Source of the DNA: Thioclava pacifica DSM 10166
GTDB taxonomy: Bacteria; Pseudomonadota; Alphaproteobacteria; Rhodobacterales; Rhodobacteraceae
Assembly (NCBI RefSeq): GCF_000714535.1
Contig: NZ_AUND01000023.1
Coordinates: forward strand, 186,001-250,000
Direction of reading: 5' to 3'
DNA: 64,000 nucleotides
Part shown: positions 35,766 to 45,568 of the stretch, one piece after another
Position numbering within the stretch: the first letter of the stretch is position 1
How the letters are laid out: every line of letters starts with the position of its first letter
Notes under the pieces: model-generated
What the model saw: only the letters and a program-made list of their open reading frames with translations
Databases searched by the model: none
What the model was told of the DNA's origin: nothing
Translations under genes and position numbers: made by a program

Positions 35766-36689
35766 ATGGTCATAGATGAAACCAAGATGACCTCGCTCGC
35801 CGAGGCAACGAGCCGCGAAGACGTGGCGGGCCGCTCGCTCTGGGCCGATGCGCGCCGCCGCTTCTTCCGCAACAAGGCCGCGATCTTCGGGCTGGGGCTG
35901 CTGATCTTCGTCGTGAGCTTCGCGCTGTTCGGCAACCTTCTGGCGGCGTGGAACAATTCCGACATCGACTATAACGTGATGGGCGATGCGACGGCCTCGG
36001 CGCCGTCACTCGCCAACGGGCATTATTTCGGCGCCGACGATCTGGGGCGCGACCTGTTCGCGCGCACCGTGCAAGGCACCCAGATCTCGTTGCTGGTGGG
36101 CGTGATCGGCACGCTGATCGCGGTCTCGGTGGGCACGGTCTATGGTGCGATCTCGGGCTATTTCGGCGGCCGCGTCGACGGGTTCATGATGCGCCTCGTC
36201 GATATCCTACTGGCGATCCCCTACATGTTCGTGCTGATCCTGCTGCTGGTCATGTATGGCCGCTCGATCGGGATGCTTTTCGTGGGGGTAGGCCTGATAT
36301 CCTGGCTGGAGATGGCGCGGATCGTGCGCGGCCAGACCCTGACCCTGAAGAACCGCGAATATGTCGAGGCCGCGCGCGCCATCGGCGTGCCTGCACCCAC
36401 GATCATCCGCCGCCATATCCTGCCGAACCTCGTGGGCGTGGTGGTGGTCTTCGCGACGCTGCTGGTGCCGCTGATGATCCTGACCGAGAGCTTCATCTCC
36501 TTCCTTGGCCTCGGCGTGCAGGAACCGCAGACCTCGCTGGGCGCGCTGATCTCGGAAGGGGCGGGGACGATGAGCTATGGCACGCTGTGGCAGCTGGCCT
36601 TCCCGCTTTTCTTCTTCGTCATCACCCTCTTCGGTTTCTATTTCGTGGGGGACGGGCTGCGTGACGCGCTCGACCCGAAGGAGCGCTGA
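35766..36689 (+). CDS. oppC: Oligopeptide ABC transporter permease OppC
   Basis: The 307-residue partner permease has a cytoplasmic N-terminal arm (SLWADARRRFFRNKAAIFGL, the OppC_N domain), then GADDLGRDLFARTVQGTQIS and the EAA loop YVEAARAIGVPAPTIIRRHILPN. ATG 35766 is used because it lies immediately after the oppB stop; an upstream ATG at 35715 would overlap oppB by 50 bases. oppD follows after one base. Confidence 0.95.
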   Translation: MVIDETKMTSLAEATSREDVAGRSLWADARRRFFRNKAAIFGLGLLIFVVSFALFGNLLAAWNNSDIDYNVMGDATASAPSLANGHYFGADDLGRDLFARTVQGTQISLLVGVIGTLIAVSVGTVYGAISGYFGGRVDGFMMRLVDILLAIPYMFVLILLLVMYGRSIGMLFVGVGLISWLEMARIVRGQTLTLKNREYVEAARAIGVPAPTIIRRHILPNLVGVVVVFATLLVPLMILTESFISFLGLGVQEPQTSLGALISEGAGTMSYGTLWQLAFPLFFFVITLFGFYFVGDGLRDALDPKER

Positions 36690-36690
36690 T

Positions 36691-37668
36691 ATGGCCTTGC
36701 TGGACGTAAAAGACCTCAATGTCCGTTTCGAGACGCCCGAGGGCGAAATCCATGCGGTCAACGGCGTCAGCTTCGCGCTGGAAAAGGGCGAGGCGCTCGG
36801 CATCGTGGGCGAATCCGGATCGGGCAAGTCGCAGCTCAGCTTTTCGATCCTCGGGCTGCTGGCCGCGAACGGGAAAGCCTCGGGTTCGGTGGAATTCGAG
36901 GGGCGGGAGATCCTGAACCTGTCCGAGCGCGAGCTGAACAAGATCCGCGCCGACCGGATCGCGATGGTGTTTCAGGACCCGATGACGGCGCTCAACCCCT
37001 ATATGCGGATCTCGGACCAGATGGCCGAGGTGCTGATGCTGCACAAGGGGCTTTCCAAGCGCGATGCGGTGGCCGAGGCCGCGCATATGCTCGATCTGGT
37101 GAAGATCCCGGATGCGAAGAACCGGGTGCGGCTGTTCCCGCATGAATTCTCGGGCGGGATGCGTCAGCGCGTGATGATCGCGATGGCGCTTTTGTGCAAA
37201 CCCGATGTGCTGATCGCGGACGAGCCGACCACGGCGCTCGACGTGACGGTGCAGGCGCAGATCATGGACCTGCTGGGAGAGCTGCGGCGCGAGCTGGGAA
37301 TGGCCACGGTGCTGATCACTCATGACCTCGGCGTGGTCGCGGGCTTCTGCGAGCGTGCGATCGTTATGTATGGTGGTCAGGTGATGGAGCAATCGCCCGT
37401 CGATCCGCTCTTCGCTAACCCGACCCACCCTTACACGCGAGGCTTGCTGGGCGCGTTGCCGCGGCTTGACGCGGGCAATGCGATGACCCCGATCCGGGGC
37501 AATCCGCCGAACATGACGGGCGCGCCGAAGGGCTGCCCGTTCTGCCCGCGCTGCGACTTTGCCGAGGAGATTTGCGCGCAGGATATGCCGGCGCTGACGC
37601 AATTCAGCGAGGGGCGCGCCCGCGCCTGTCACCGTTCCATTGAAACGATCGAGGAGGCCGCCGCATGA
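36691..37668 (+). CDS. oppD: Oligopeptide ABC transporter ATP-binding protein OppD
   Basis: The 325-residue ATPase has Walker [10 protein letters not shown], the signature [17 protein letters not shown], Walker [13 protein letters not shown], and [11 protein letters not shown]. The C-terminal oligopeptide/dipeptide domain carries [14 protein letters not shown], whose cysteines bind an Fe-S cluster in some Opp/Dpp ATPases. Residue Q replaces the usual T/S after the Walker A lysine (GKSQ), a common OppD variant. The stop overlaps oppF by four bases. Confidence 0.95.
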   Translation: MALLDVKDLNVRFETPEGEIHAVNGVSFALEKGEALGIVGESGSGKSQLSFSILGLLAANGKASGSVEFEGREILNLSERELNKIRADRIAMVFQDPMTALNPYMRISDQMAEVLMLHKGLSKRDAVAEAAHMLDLVKIPDAKNRVRLFPHEFSGGMRQRVMIAMALLCKPDVLIADEPTTALDVTVQAQIMDLLGELRRELGMATVLITHDLGVVAGFCERAIVMYGGQVMEQSPVDPLFANPTHPYTRGLLGALPRLDAGNAMTPIRGNPPNMTGAPKGCPFCPRCDFAEEICAQDMPALTQFSEGRARACHRSIETIEEAAA

Positions 37669-38678
37669 CGACCCCGCTGATCGAGGCCCGCGACATTCGG
37701 GTCACTTTCGACATCCGCCGCGCTTCGGACCTGCCCTGGACCGAGCCGCCGAAGCTGCGCGCGGTGAATGGCGTGAGCTTCAAGCTCGAGCAGGGCAAGA
37801 CGCTCGGCATCGTGGGCGAGTCCGGTTGCGGTAAGTCCACGCTGGCCCGCGCGCTGATCCGGATGCTGCCCGCCGAAGGCGAGGTGCTCTGGGAGGGCAA
37901 GACCGATCTGCTCACCCTCTCGCCGCGGCAGATGCTCAAATACCGCTCCGATATCCAGATGATCTTCCAGGACCCGCTGGCTTCGCTCGACCCGCGCATG
38001 ACGGTGGGCGAGATCATCGCGGAACCCCTGCGCACGCATCGCCCGAAAATGGGCCGTGCGGCGCGCAAGGAAAAAGTCCGCGAGATGATGGAGAAGGTCG
38101 GTCTGCTGCCGAACCAGATCAACCGCTATCCACACGAGTTCTCGGGCGGTCAGTGTCAGCGCATCGGCATCGCCCGCGCGCTGGTGGTAGAGCCGAAGCT
38201 GCTGATCTGCGACGAACCCGTCTCGGCGCTCGACGTGTCGATCCAGGCGCAGGTGATCGCGCTGCTCGAAGACCTGCGCCGCGATCTGGGCCTCACGATC
38301 ATCTTCATCGCCCATGACCTCAGCGTCGTGCGCCATGTCTGCGACGAGGTGATGGTGCTCTATCTGGGCCAGATGATGGAGGCGGGCGCGACCGAGAAGC
38401 TCTTCACCGAGCCGCAGCACCCCTATACGCAGGCGCTTCTGTCGGCGGTGCCGATCCCCGATCCGGAGGTCGAGCGCAACAAGACCCTGATCGCGCTGGA
38501 AGGCGACCTGCCAAGCCCGCTCAACCCGCCCTCGGGCTGTCCGCTGCGCACGCGCTGTCCGCGCGCGAGCGAGATCTGCGCGAGCAAGCCGCCGACCGAA
38601 GAGGTCGCGGGACGGCAGGTCTTCTGCCACCATCCCGGACCTGCGGCCGAAGTGCAGGCGGTTCTGGCCGAAAGCTGA
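37665..38678 (+). CDS. oppF: Oligopeptide ABC transporter ATP-binding protein OppF
   Basis: The 337-residue ATPase has Walker A GESGCGKST, the signature EFSGGQCQRIGIARAL, Walker B LICDEPVSALDVS, FIAHDLSVVRHVCD, and the C-terminal GCPLRTRCPRASEIC cysteine motif. It forms the second half of the OppDF heterodimer that drives peptide import. The start overlaps the oppD stop (ATGA). It ends the opp operon; a GC-rich stem without a T-run follows, and a separate phosphoesterase gene begins 147 bases later. Confidence 0.95.
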   Translation: MTTPLIEARDIRVTFDIRRASDLPWTEPPKLRAVNGVSFKLEQGKTLGIVGESGCGKSTLARALIRMLPAEGEVLWEGKTDLLTLSPRQMLKYRSDIQMIFQDPLASLDPRMTVGEIIAEPLRTHRPKMGRAARKEKVREMMEKVGLLPNQINRYPHEFSGGQCQRIGIARALVVEPKLLICDEPVSALDVSIQAQVIALLEDLRRDLGLTIIFIAHDLSVVRHVCDEVMVLYLGQMMEAGATEKLFTEPQHPYTQALLSAVPIPDPEVERNKTLIALEGDLPSPLNPPSGCPLRTRCPRASEICASKPPTEEVAGRQVFCHHPGPAAEVQAVLAES

Positions 38679-38825
38679 AAACTTGGGCGTCGGGCGGGCG
38701 CGACCCTGCCCGCTCACGCCATTTTGCGCCGATTGACGCGAAGGTATTTTTCCGATCGGTCAAATCGCTGTTACGCTTCCGGGATAGAGCGCTCCGACAA
38801 GGAGCCATTGTCCCGGAGGACCCCC

Positions 38826-40793
38826 ATGTCGCTTATTTCGCGCCGTCATTTCCTGCTTACCACCACTGCTGCTGGCGGGTTGGTGATGGTCCACCCCTTC
38901 ACCGCGCAAGCCGCGGCGGGGCAGGCCCACCTGCGCCTGCTCTGCACGACCGATATTCACTGCCATATCCGCCCCTATGATTATTACGCCGACAAGCCCG
39001 TCGATACGGTCGGGCTGTCGCGCACGGCCTCGCTGATCGAGGCGGTGCGATCGGAAGCCGCCAATACGATGACCTTCGACAATGGCGATTACATGCAGGG
39101 CAACCCGATGGCCGATTACATCGCCTATTCGAAGGGGATGAAGGAGGGCGACACCCACCCGGTCATCGCGGCGATGAATATCCTCGGCTATGATTGCGGC
39201 ACGCTCGGGAACCACGAGTTCAACTACGGGATGGATTTCCTGAAGAAGGTGAACGATCGCGCGAACTTCCCGATGGTCTGCGCGAATTTCGCCCATAAGC
39301 TCGGGGCCTCCCCGCGCGAGGATGACCTGTATCTGCCGCCCTACCTGATCCTTGACCGGGACCTGACCGACGGGGCGGGGAACAAGATGCCGATCCGCAT
39401 CGGCGTGATCGGCTTCGTGCCGCCGCAGATCATGCAATGGGACCGCCCGCATCTGGAGGGCAATTACCAGACCCGCGACATCGTCGAGGCCGCCCGCGCC
39501 TGGGTGCCGCAGATGCGCGAGGACGGTGTCGACCTGATCGTCGCGCTCGCCCATACCGGCATCGACAACGGCCCGCAAAGCGACGGCATGGAGAACGCGG
39601 CCTTCTATCTCGCCGGTGTCGACGGGATCGACGCGGTCATCACCGGTCACCAGCACCGCAACTTCCCCGGCAAGGATTTCGACGGCCCCGGTATCGACAA
39701 CGAGAAGGGCACGCTGCAGGGCAAACCGGCGGTGCAGGCGGGCTTCTGGGGCAACCATATGGGCCTGATCGACCTGATGCTTAGCCATGACGGCGGCAAG
39801 TGGCAGATCGCGGCGCATAGCTCCGAGATCCGCCCGATCTTCTCGCGCGGCGAGGACCGTTCGATCACAGCGCTCACCACCGATTACGAGCCGGTCTTGG
39901 CGAGCTCCAATCAGGTGCATGAAGAGACGCTGAAATATGTTCGCGCGAAGGTGGGCGAGACCTCGGTGCCGCTCTATTCCTATTTCGCGCTGGTGGCGGA
40001 TGACCCGTCGGTGCAGATCGTCTCGAATGCGCAGATCTGGTATGTGAAGACGCTGCTCGAAGGCACGCCCGAGGGCAAGCTGCCGCTCCTGTCGGCGGCG
40101 GCGCCGTTCAAGGCGGGCGGGCGCGGCGGTCCGGATTATTACACCGATGTTCCGGCGGGTCCGGTCGCAATCAAGAACGTGGCCGATCTCTACCTCTACC
40201 CGAACACGCTGCAGGTGGTGAAAGTGACCGGCGCGCAGGTGAAGGACTGGCTGGAACGCTCGGCGGGGATGTTCAACCAGATCGAACCGGGCGCGAAGGA
40301 TGCCACGCTCCTGAACCCCGATTTCCCGTCCTACAATTTCGACGTGATCGACGGGGTGACCTATCAGATCGACATCACCCAGCCCTCGAAATACGACAGC
40401 GACGGCAATCTGGTGAATGCGGACGCGAACCGGATCGTCGATCTGCACTATCAGGGCAAGCCGATCGACCCGCAGGCCGAATTCGTGATCGCGACGAACA
40501 ATTACCGTGCCTCGGGCGGGGGTAGTTTCCCCGGTGCGGATGGCTCGACGGTGATCTACCGCGCGCCCGATACCAACCGCGACGTGATCGTGCGCTACAT
40601 CCACGAGGCTGGCACGATCAACCCCAAGGCCGATGCGAACTGGTCCTTCGCGCCTGCGGGGGGCGCGACGGTTCTGTTCGAGACCGGGCCGAAAGCGCAG
40701 GCTTATCTCGAAGACGTGAAGTCGCGCGGGCTGAAAATCGAACCGGCCGGAGACGGAGAAGGGGGCTTCGCGCTCTACCGGATCACGCTGTAA
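38826..40793 (+). CDS. cpdB: Periplasmic 2',3'-cyclic-nucleotide phosphodiesterase/3'-nucleotidase, Tat-exported
   Basis: The 655-residue protein starts [18 protein letters not shown], a twin-arginine (SRRHFLL) signal, so it is exported folded. The calcineurin-like domain has [36 protein letters not shown] and ITGHQHRNF for the binuclear metal site. The C-terminal 5'-nucleotidase domain includes [15 protein letters not shown]. CpdB lets cells use external nucleotides. GGAGG is close upstream of ATG 38826. It is followed by a strong terminator and stands as its own unit after opp. Confidence 0.93.
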   Translation: MSLISRRHFLLTTTAAGGLVMVHPFTAQAAAGQAHLRLLCTTDIHCHIRPYDYYADKPVDTVGLSRTASLIEAVRSEAANTMTFDNGDYMQGNPMADYIAYSKGMKEGDTHPVIAAMNILGYDCGTLGNHEFNYGMDFLKKVNDRANFPMVCANFAHKLGASPREDDLYLPPYLILDRDLTDGAGNKMPIRIGVIGFVPPQIMQWDRPHLEGNYQTRDIVEAARAWVPQMREDGVDLIVALAHTGIDNGPQSDGMENAAFYLAGVDGIDAVITGHQHRNFPGKDFDGPGIDNEKGTLQGKPAVQAGFWGNHMGLIDLMLSHDGGKWQIAAHSSEIRPIFSRGEDRSITALTTDYEPVLASSNQVHEETLKYVRAKVGETSVPLYSYFALVADDPSVQIVSNAQIWYVKTLLEGTPEGKLPLLSAAAPFKAGGRGGPDYYTDVPAGPVAIKNVADLYLYPNTLQVVKVTGAQVKDWLERSAGMFNQIEPGAKDATLLNPDFPSYNFDVIDGVTYQIDITQPSKYDSDGNLVNADANRIVDLHYQGKPIDPQAEFVIATNNYRASGGGSFPGADGSTVIYRAPDTNRDVIVRYIHEAGTINPKADANWSFAPAGGATVLFETGPKAQAYLEDVKSRGLKIEPAGDGEGGFALYRITL

Positions 40794-40817
40794 GTCTATG
40801 ATATGGAAAGAATGAAC

Positions 40818-40846
40818 GGGGCGCTTCGGCGCCCCTTTCGTGTTTT
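40818..40846 (+). terminator. Terminator of cpdB
   Basis: GGGGCGC (40818-40824) and GCGCCCC (40829-40835) close a TTCG tetraloop and are followed by TTTCGTGTTTTT. Confidence 0.93.
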
Positions 40847-40966
40847 TGAGCCATGTTCCCAGCGCATGGCGGCTCTTGACAGAGTGGCGACAGATAATCG
40901 GACCGCTATCGTAAGACAGGTCAATTCGCCGGAACGCACCGGCATGCGGACAGGGAGAACGGACGT

Positions 40967-42154
40967 ATGGGCTTTGGTTTGGTGACGCGGCGCGCGGCAT
41001 TTGGGGCGCTCGCGAGCGGTGTGATGAGTGTCGCGGCCCTTGCGCAAGGGATGTCCGGCGCGGGCGGCTCGGGGGCTACCGAGGTCGGCGTGATGCAGGT
41101 CGATGCCCAACCCGTGCCCTATGTCGTCACGCTTCCGGGCCGCGCGGTTGCCTATGAGCAGACCGATATCCGTCCCCGCGTGGCGGGCACCATCGCCTCG
41201 ATCGACTATGACGCCGGTCACAAGCTGAAAGCCGGCGATCCGCTATTCCATATCGACGACGATACCTACCGGGCCGAACTCACCGCCGCGCAGGCCGAGA
41301 AAGTCAGCGCCGAGGCGAATGTAAAAGCGGCGCAGGCCCAGGTGGATCGCTACACCAAGCTTGAACAAACCTCCGTCTCGATCAGCGATCTGGAAAGCGC
41401 GCAGGTCACGCTGGCGCAGGCCAAGGCGTCGCTTCTGACCGCACAAGCCGATCTGCAAACCGCTCAGCTCAATCTCGACCGCACGGTGATCCGCTCACCC
41501 ATTGATGGGGTGCCGGATGTGGCGCAGGTCTCGGTGGGTTCGCTCGTGACGGCGAACCAGACCGACGCGCTGACCACGGTGACGCGGCTTGATCCGATCT
41601 ATGTCGATGTGTCGGAAAGCTCGGCGCGGATCATGCGCGTGCGTCAGCGTATCAGCCAGGGCACGCTCCAGCGCGGCGAGCAGCTCAAGGTCTCGCTGCT
41701 GCTGGAAACGGGCGAGGAATATGACGGGACCGGCACGCTGGTCAGCCCCGGCGCGACGGTCTCCTCGACCACCGGAACGGTCGATTTCCGCTTCAGGTTC
41801 GACAATCCCGACCGGCTGATCCTGCCCGGGCAATTCCTGCGCGCGAAGATCACGCTGGGCACGACGCAGGCAATCCTTGTGCCGCAGCGCGCGACGACGC
41901 GGGAGAGCGACGGTTCGCTTTCGGCCTTCGTCGCGGCCGACGGCAAGGCGAAAAAGGTGACGCTGAGCACGGCAGGGACGTATCAGAATGCGTGGATCGT
42001 GACGGACGGAATCGCGAGCGGTGATCAGGTGATCCTCGACGGGCTCAAGAACCTGCGCGACGGGGCCGAGATCAAGACGGTGCCGGTGACGATCAATGCA
42101 GAGGGCGTTGTGAAAGACGCGGCGCCGGCGGATGCCGCCGCAACGGCGGAGTAA
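40967..42154 (+). CDS. acrA: RND efflux periplasmic adaptor, AcrA family
   Basis: The 395-residue adaptor has an N-terminal signal ending near AALAQGMSG. It then has the lipoyl segment VVTLPGRAVAYEQTDIRPRV, a helical hairpin of Ala/Gln-rich heptads (about residues 100-160), the return lipoyl VIRSPIDGVPDVAQVSVGSLV and the barrel domain PGQFLRAKITLG. There is no lipobox cysteine at the signal end, so it is probably a soluble or membrane-tethered form. acrB follows after seven bases. No TetR/AcrR regulator is adjacent. Confidence 0.94.
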   Translation: MGFGLVTRRAAFGALASGVMSVAALAQGMSGAGGSGATEVGVMQVDAQPVPYVVTLPGRAVAYEQTDIRPRVAGTIASIDYDAGHKLKAGDPLFHIDDDTYRAELTAAQAEKVSAEANVKAAQAQVDRYTKLEQTSVSISDLESAQVTLAQAKASLLTAQADLQTAQLNLDRTVIRSPIDGVPDVAQVSVGSLVTANQTDALTTVTRLDPIYVDVSESSARIMRVRQRISQGTLQRGEQLKVSLLLETGEEYDGTGTLVSPGATVSSTTGTVDFRFRFDNPDRLILPGQFLRAKITLGTTQAILVPQRATTRESDGSLSAFVAADGKAKKVTLSTAGTYQNAWIVTDGIASGDQVILDGLKNLRDGAEIKTVPVTINAEGVVKDAAPADAAATAE

Positions 42155-42161
42155 TCCCGAC

Positions 42162-45100
42162 ATGATCCGCTTCTTCATTCACCGCCCCGTTTTCGCGATC
42201 GTGCTCGCACTGGTGACGATCCTCGCTGGCGGTTACGCGATTACCCAATTGCCCGTGTCGCAATATCCCGAGGTCGCGCCGACCACGATCCGCATTTCGG
42301 CCAGCTATTCGGGCGCCACTGCCGAGGCGGTCGAGAACTCGGTCACCACACCGATCGAGGATGCGCTGACCGGGCTCGACGGGATGCTCTACATGGAGAG
42401 CTCGTCGCAGCAGGGCTCGTCGCGCGTCACGATCACGTTCGACGGTTCTGTCGATCCGATCGACGCCGAGAACGAGGTGCAGACCAAGATCCGCAAGGTC
42501 GAAAGCTCGCTGCCCGATGCGGTGCAGAGCTCCGGGGTGAGCGTCTCGCGCTCGTCCTCCGACATCCTGATGGTCGGCGCGCTCGTCTCGACCGACGGGC
42601 GGTTCTCGACCGTTGAACTGGGCAACATCCTCGACACCGAGATAAAAGGGGCGATCGAGCGTACCAGCGGCGTCGGCGGGCTGAATGTCTTTGGCTCGGG
42701 CTATGCGATGCGGGTCTGGCTCGATCCCTACAAGCTCGAACAATATCAGCTGACGCCCAATGACGTGACCTCGGCGGTGCAGGCGCAGAACACGACCGTC
42801 TCGGTCGGCTCGCTCGGTGATCTGCCGACGACCGAAGGGCAGCAATTCACCGCGACCATCACCGCGCAGAGCCAGCTCACCTCGGTCGAGGAATTCGAGA
42901 AGATCCTGCTCAAGACCGAGGCCGACGGTTCGGCGGTCTATCTCGGCGATGTGGCACGGATCGAGATCGGGCAGGAGGATTACGGCACCAATTCCCGCTA
43001 TAACGGGATGAACGCGGCAGGCTTCGGGGTGAACCTCGCCAATGGCGCGAACGCGGTCGATACGGCGGCGGCGGTTCGCGCGACGCTTGCGCGCTTGGCG
43101 CCCTCGCTTCCCGAAGGCGTCGAGTTCCAGGTGGCCTATGACACCTCGCCATTTGTCGAGCTGTCGATCGAGAAGGTCTATCGCACGCTGGCCGAAGCAA
43201 TCGTTCTGGTCCTGCTGGTGATCCTCGTCTTCTTGCAGAAATGGCGCGCGACGCTGATCCCGATCGTCGCGGTTCCGGTGGTTTTGATGGGCACTTTCGC
43301 GGTGCTTCTGGTTGCGGGCTACTCGATCAACACGCTGACGATGTTCGCGATGGTGCTGGCGATCGGCTTGCTGGTCGATGATGCGATCGTCGTGGTGGAA
43401 AACGTCGAGCGCGTGATGGAGGAAGAAGGCCTTTCCCCGCTCAAGGCGACCGAAAAGAGCATGTCTCAGATCACCGGCGCGCTGGTGGGCGTGGCGCTGG
43501 TGCTTTCGGCGGTGTTCCTGCCGATGGCGTTCTTTCCGGGCTCGACAGGTGTGATCTACCGGCAGTTTTCGGTGACGATCATCAGCGCGATGGTGCTCTC
43601 GGCCGTCGTGGCTCTGATCCTGACGCCCGCGCTCGCGGCAAAGCTGCTGCGCCCCTCGACGGGCCGCGCCATCGCGCCCGCGCGGGCCTTCAATACCGGC
43701 TTCGGCAAGGTGCAATCGGGCTATTCGGGCGCGGTGCGCCGCATCCTGCGCAAGCCGTTCGCGATGGCGCTGGTGCTGGTCCTCGTGCTGGCCTCAGCCT
43801 GGGGCGTGGCCACGCGGCTGCCTTCGTCTTTCCTGCCCAGCGAGGATCAGGGCGTGTTGATGGCTATGGTGACGCTCTCGGAAGGGTCGACCACGGCGCA
43901 GACCTCGGATGTGGTGGACCAGATCACCGATTACATGCTCACGCAGGAGAAATCCGACGTGTCCTCGGTCTTTGCGACGCTTGGCTTCGCCTTTGGAGGC
44001 AGCGGGCAGAATACGGCGATGGTCTTTGCCAAGCTCAAGGATTTCGATGAACGCACCGGCGCGAGCCAGACCGCCGAGGCGATTGCAGCGCGCGCCAATG
44101 CCCATTTCGCGGGGCTGCGCGCGGGGCAGGTGTTTTTCCTGCAACCGCCCGCGATCCGCGGCATCGGCAATACCTCGGGCTTCCAGATGTATCTGGTCGA
44201 TCAGGCCAATAACGGAACCGAGGCGCTCAAGGAGGCCGCGGATCAACTCGTGGCCGCGGCCAAGAGCAACACAAGCCTGAGCAATGTCCGCGTCAGCGGC
44301 GACGAGAACAAAGCGGCGCTTCAGCTCGATATCGACCAGCAGAAGGCCGAGAGCTTCGGGCTGACGTTGAGCAATCTCAATTCGATGCTTTCGGTGATCT
44401 TTGCGGGCAAGTCGGTCAACGATTTCGATCTCGACGGCAATCTGCGCCCGGTGATCGTGCAGGCGGATGCGCCCTATCGGATGCAGCCCGAGGATATCGA
44501 CGGCTGGTATGCGCGCAACTCAAGCGGAGAGATGGTGCCGTTCTCGGCCTTCATGACGACGAAATGGGTCTCGGTCGCGCCGAAGCTCTCGCGCTACAAC
44601 GCCACCAATGCGATCGAGATCTCGGGGCAGGCCTCGGAGAACGCAAGCTCTGGCGCGGCGATGGATGCGATGGAGCAGCTGGTGAGTGATCTGCCCGGCG
44701 GCTACGGCATCGCCTGGACGGGGCTGAGCTACCAGGAACGTCAATCGGGCGATCAGGCCCCGTACCTTTATGCGCTTTCGGTGCTGGTGGTCTTCCTCTG
44801 TCTCGCGGCGCTTTACGAGAGCTGGTCGATCCCGCTTTCCGTAATGCTCGCTGTGCCGGTGGGGATCTTGGGTGCATTGGGTGCGGCCTGGGTCTTCGGG
44901 CAGTCGAACGATGTTTATTTCAAGGTGGGTATCCTGACGACCATCGGTCTGGCGGCGAAGAACGCGATCCTGATCGTGGAATTTGCCCGCAATCTCGAGG
45001 CCGAGGGCAAGGAGCTGATCGCGGCAACGGTCGAAGCCGCACGCCTGCGCCTGCGTCCGATCCTGATGACCTCGCTCGCCTTCATGCTGGGCGTGGTGCC

Positions 45101-45248
45101 GCTGGCGATCGCGACCGGGGCAGGGGCCGCGGCGCAGAACGCGATCGGTATCGGCGTGCTGGGCGGCATGGCGGCGGCGACCTTCATCGGTGTCTTCATG
45201 GTCCCCGCCTTCTACGTCATTGTGCGCAAGCTGACCCCGGGGCGCTGA
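42162..45248 (+). CDS. acrB: RND multidrug efflux pump, AcrB/HAE1 family
   Basis: The 1028-residue pump starts MIRFFIHRPVFAIVLALVTI and has the HAE1 features: FPVAQYP-type segment TQLPVSQYPEVAPTTI, SSTSSQ-like MYMESSSQQGSSRVTIT, and proton-relay aspartates in AMVLAIGLLVDDAIVVVENV. The second half has GVLGALGAAWVFGQSNDVYFKVG and LTTIGLAAKNAILIVEFA. ATG 42162 gives the standard N-terminus; an in-frame ATG at 42132 lies inside acrA. Drugs, bile salts or solvents are likely substrates. It is the second RND system within 20 kb, and neither has an outer-membrane channel gene here. Confidence 0.96.
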   Translation: MIRFFIHRPVFAIVLALVTILAGGYAITQLPVSQYPEVAPTTIRISASYSGATAEAVENSVTTPIEDALTGLDGMLYMESSSQQGSSRVTITFDGSVDPIDAENEVQTKIRKVESSLPDAVQSSGVSVSRSSSDILMVGALVSTDGRFSTVELGNILDTEIKGAIERTSGVGGLNVFGSGYAMRVWLDPYKLEQYQLTPNDVTSAVQAQNTTVSVGSLGDLPTTEGQQFTATITAQSQLTSVEEFEKILLKTEADGSAVYLGDVARIEIGQEDYGTNSRYNGMNAAGFGVNLANGANAVDTAAAVRATLARLAPSLPEGVEFQVAYDTSPFVELSIEKVYRTLAEAIVLVLLVILVFLQKWRATLIPIVAVPVVLMGTFAVLLVAGYSINTLTMFAMVLAIGLLVDDAIVVVENVERVMEEEGLSPLKATEKSMSQITGALVGVALVLSAVFLPMAFFPGSTGVIYRQFSVTIISAMVLSAVVALILTPALAAKLLRPSTGRAIAPARAFNTGFGKVQSGYSGAVRRILRKPFAMALVLVLVLASAWGVATRLPSSFLPSEDQGVLMAMVTLSEGSTTAQTSDVVDQITDYMLTQEKSDVSSVFATLGFAFGGSGQNTAMVFAKLKDFDERTGASQTAEAIAARANAHFAGLRAGQVFFLQPPAIRGIGNTSGFQMYLVDQANNGTEALKEAADQLVAAAKSNTSLSNVRVSGDENKAALQLDIDQQKAESFGLTLSNLNSMLSVIFAGKSVNDFDLDGNLRPVIVQADAPYRMQPEDIDGWYARNSSGEMVPFSAFMTTKWVSVAPKLSRYNATNAIEISGQASENASSGAAMDAMEQLVSDLPGGYGIAWTGLSYQERQSGDQAPYLYALSVLVVFLCLAALYESWSIPLSVMLAVPVGILGALGAAWVFGQSNDVYFKVGILTTIGLAAKNAILIVEFARNLEAEGKELIAATVEAARLRLRPILMTSLAFMLGVVPLAIATGAGAAAQNAIGIGVLGGMAAATFIGVFMVPAFYVIVRKLTPGR

Positions 45249-45351
45249 GCCCCGGTGAACCGATCACTTCGGCTTGAGCGGGCATTTGCGCGGAACTAAC
45301 CGCGCCGCCCGGGGGTTTCCTTTCCAACCTGACACGGAAAGGAGATACCCC

Positions 45352-45537
45352 ATGCTGAGCATGATCGGGGGCCTCGTCGTCCTCATTCTCGATATCTGGG
45401 CCATCGTTTCGATCCTGAGCTCCGGTGCATCCACCGGTTCCAAAGTCCTCTGGATCCTGTTGATCGTCATTCTGCCGATCCTCGGCTTCGTGATCTGGCT
45501 CGTCGCTGGCCCGAAAGGCAAGCAGGCGCTCGCCTGA
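45352..45537 (+). CDS. Small PLDc_N-domain membrane protein
   Basis: This 61-residue protein, MLSMIGGLVVLILDIWAIVS and on to GPKGKQALA, has two hydrophobic helices with a short SSGASTGSK turn. This matches the PLDc_N (cardiolipin-synthase N-terminal) domain found alone in many small envelope-stress proteins. An AAAGGAG ribosome-binding site is at ideal distance. It lies 31 bases before the FMN glutamate-synthase-like gene and may share its transcript. Function is unknown. Confidence 0.85.
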   Translation: MLSMIGGLVVLILDIWAIVSILSSGASTGSKVLWILLIVILPILGFVIWLVAGPKGKQALA

Positions 45538-45568
45538 TCCTGAAAAAGAGAGCCGCGAGGAGGACATC

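Noticed and set aside
40876-40898. Promoter for acrA from TTGACA and GATAAT
   Set aside because: The two hexamers are only 11 bases apart, which is not a usable spacing.
38760-41000. Open frame of 746 codons antisense to cpdB
   Set aside because: Same antisense-shadow composition; no start signal or motif.
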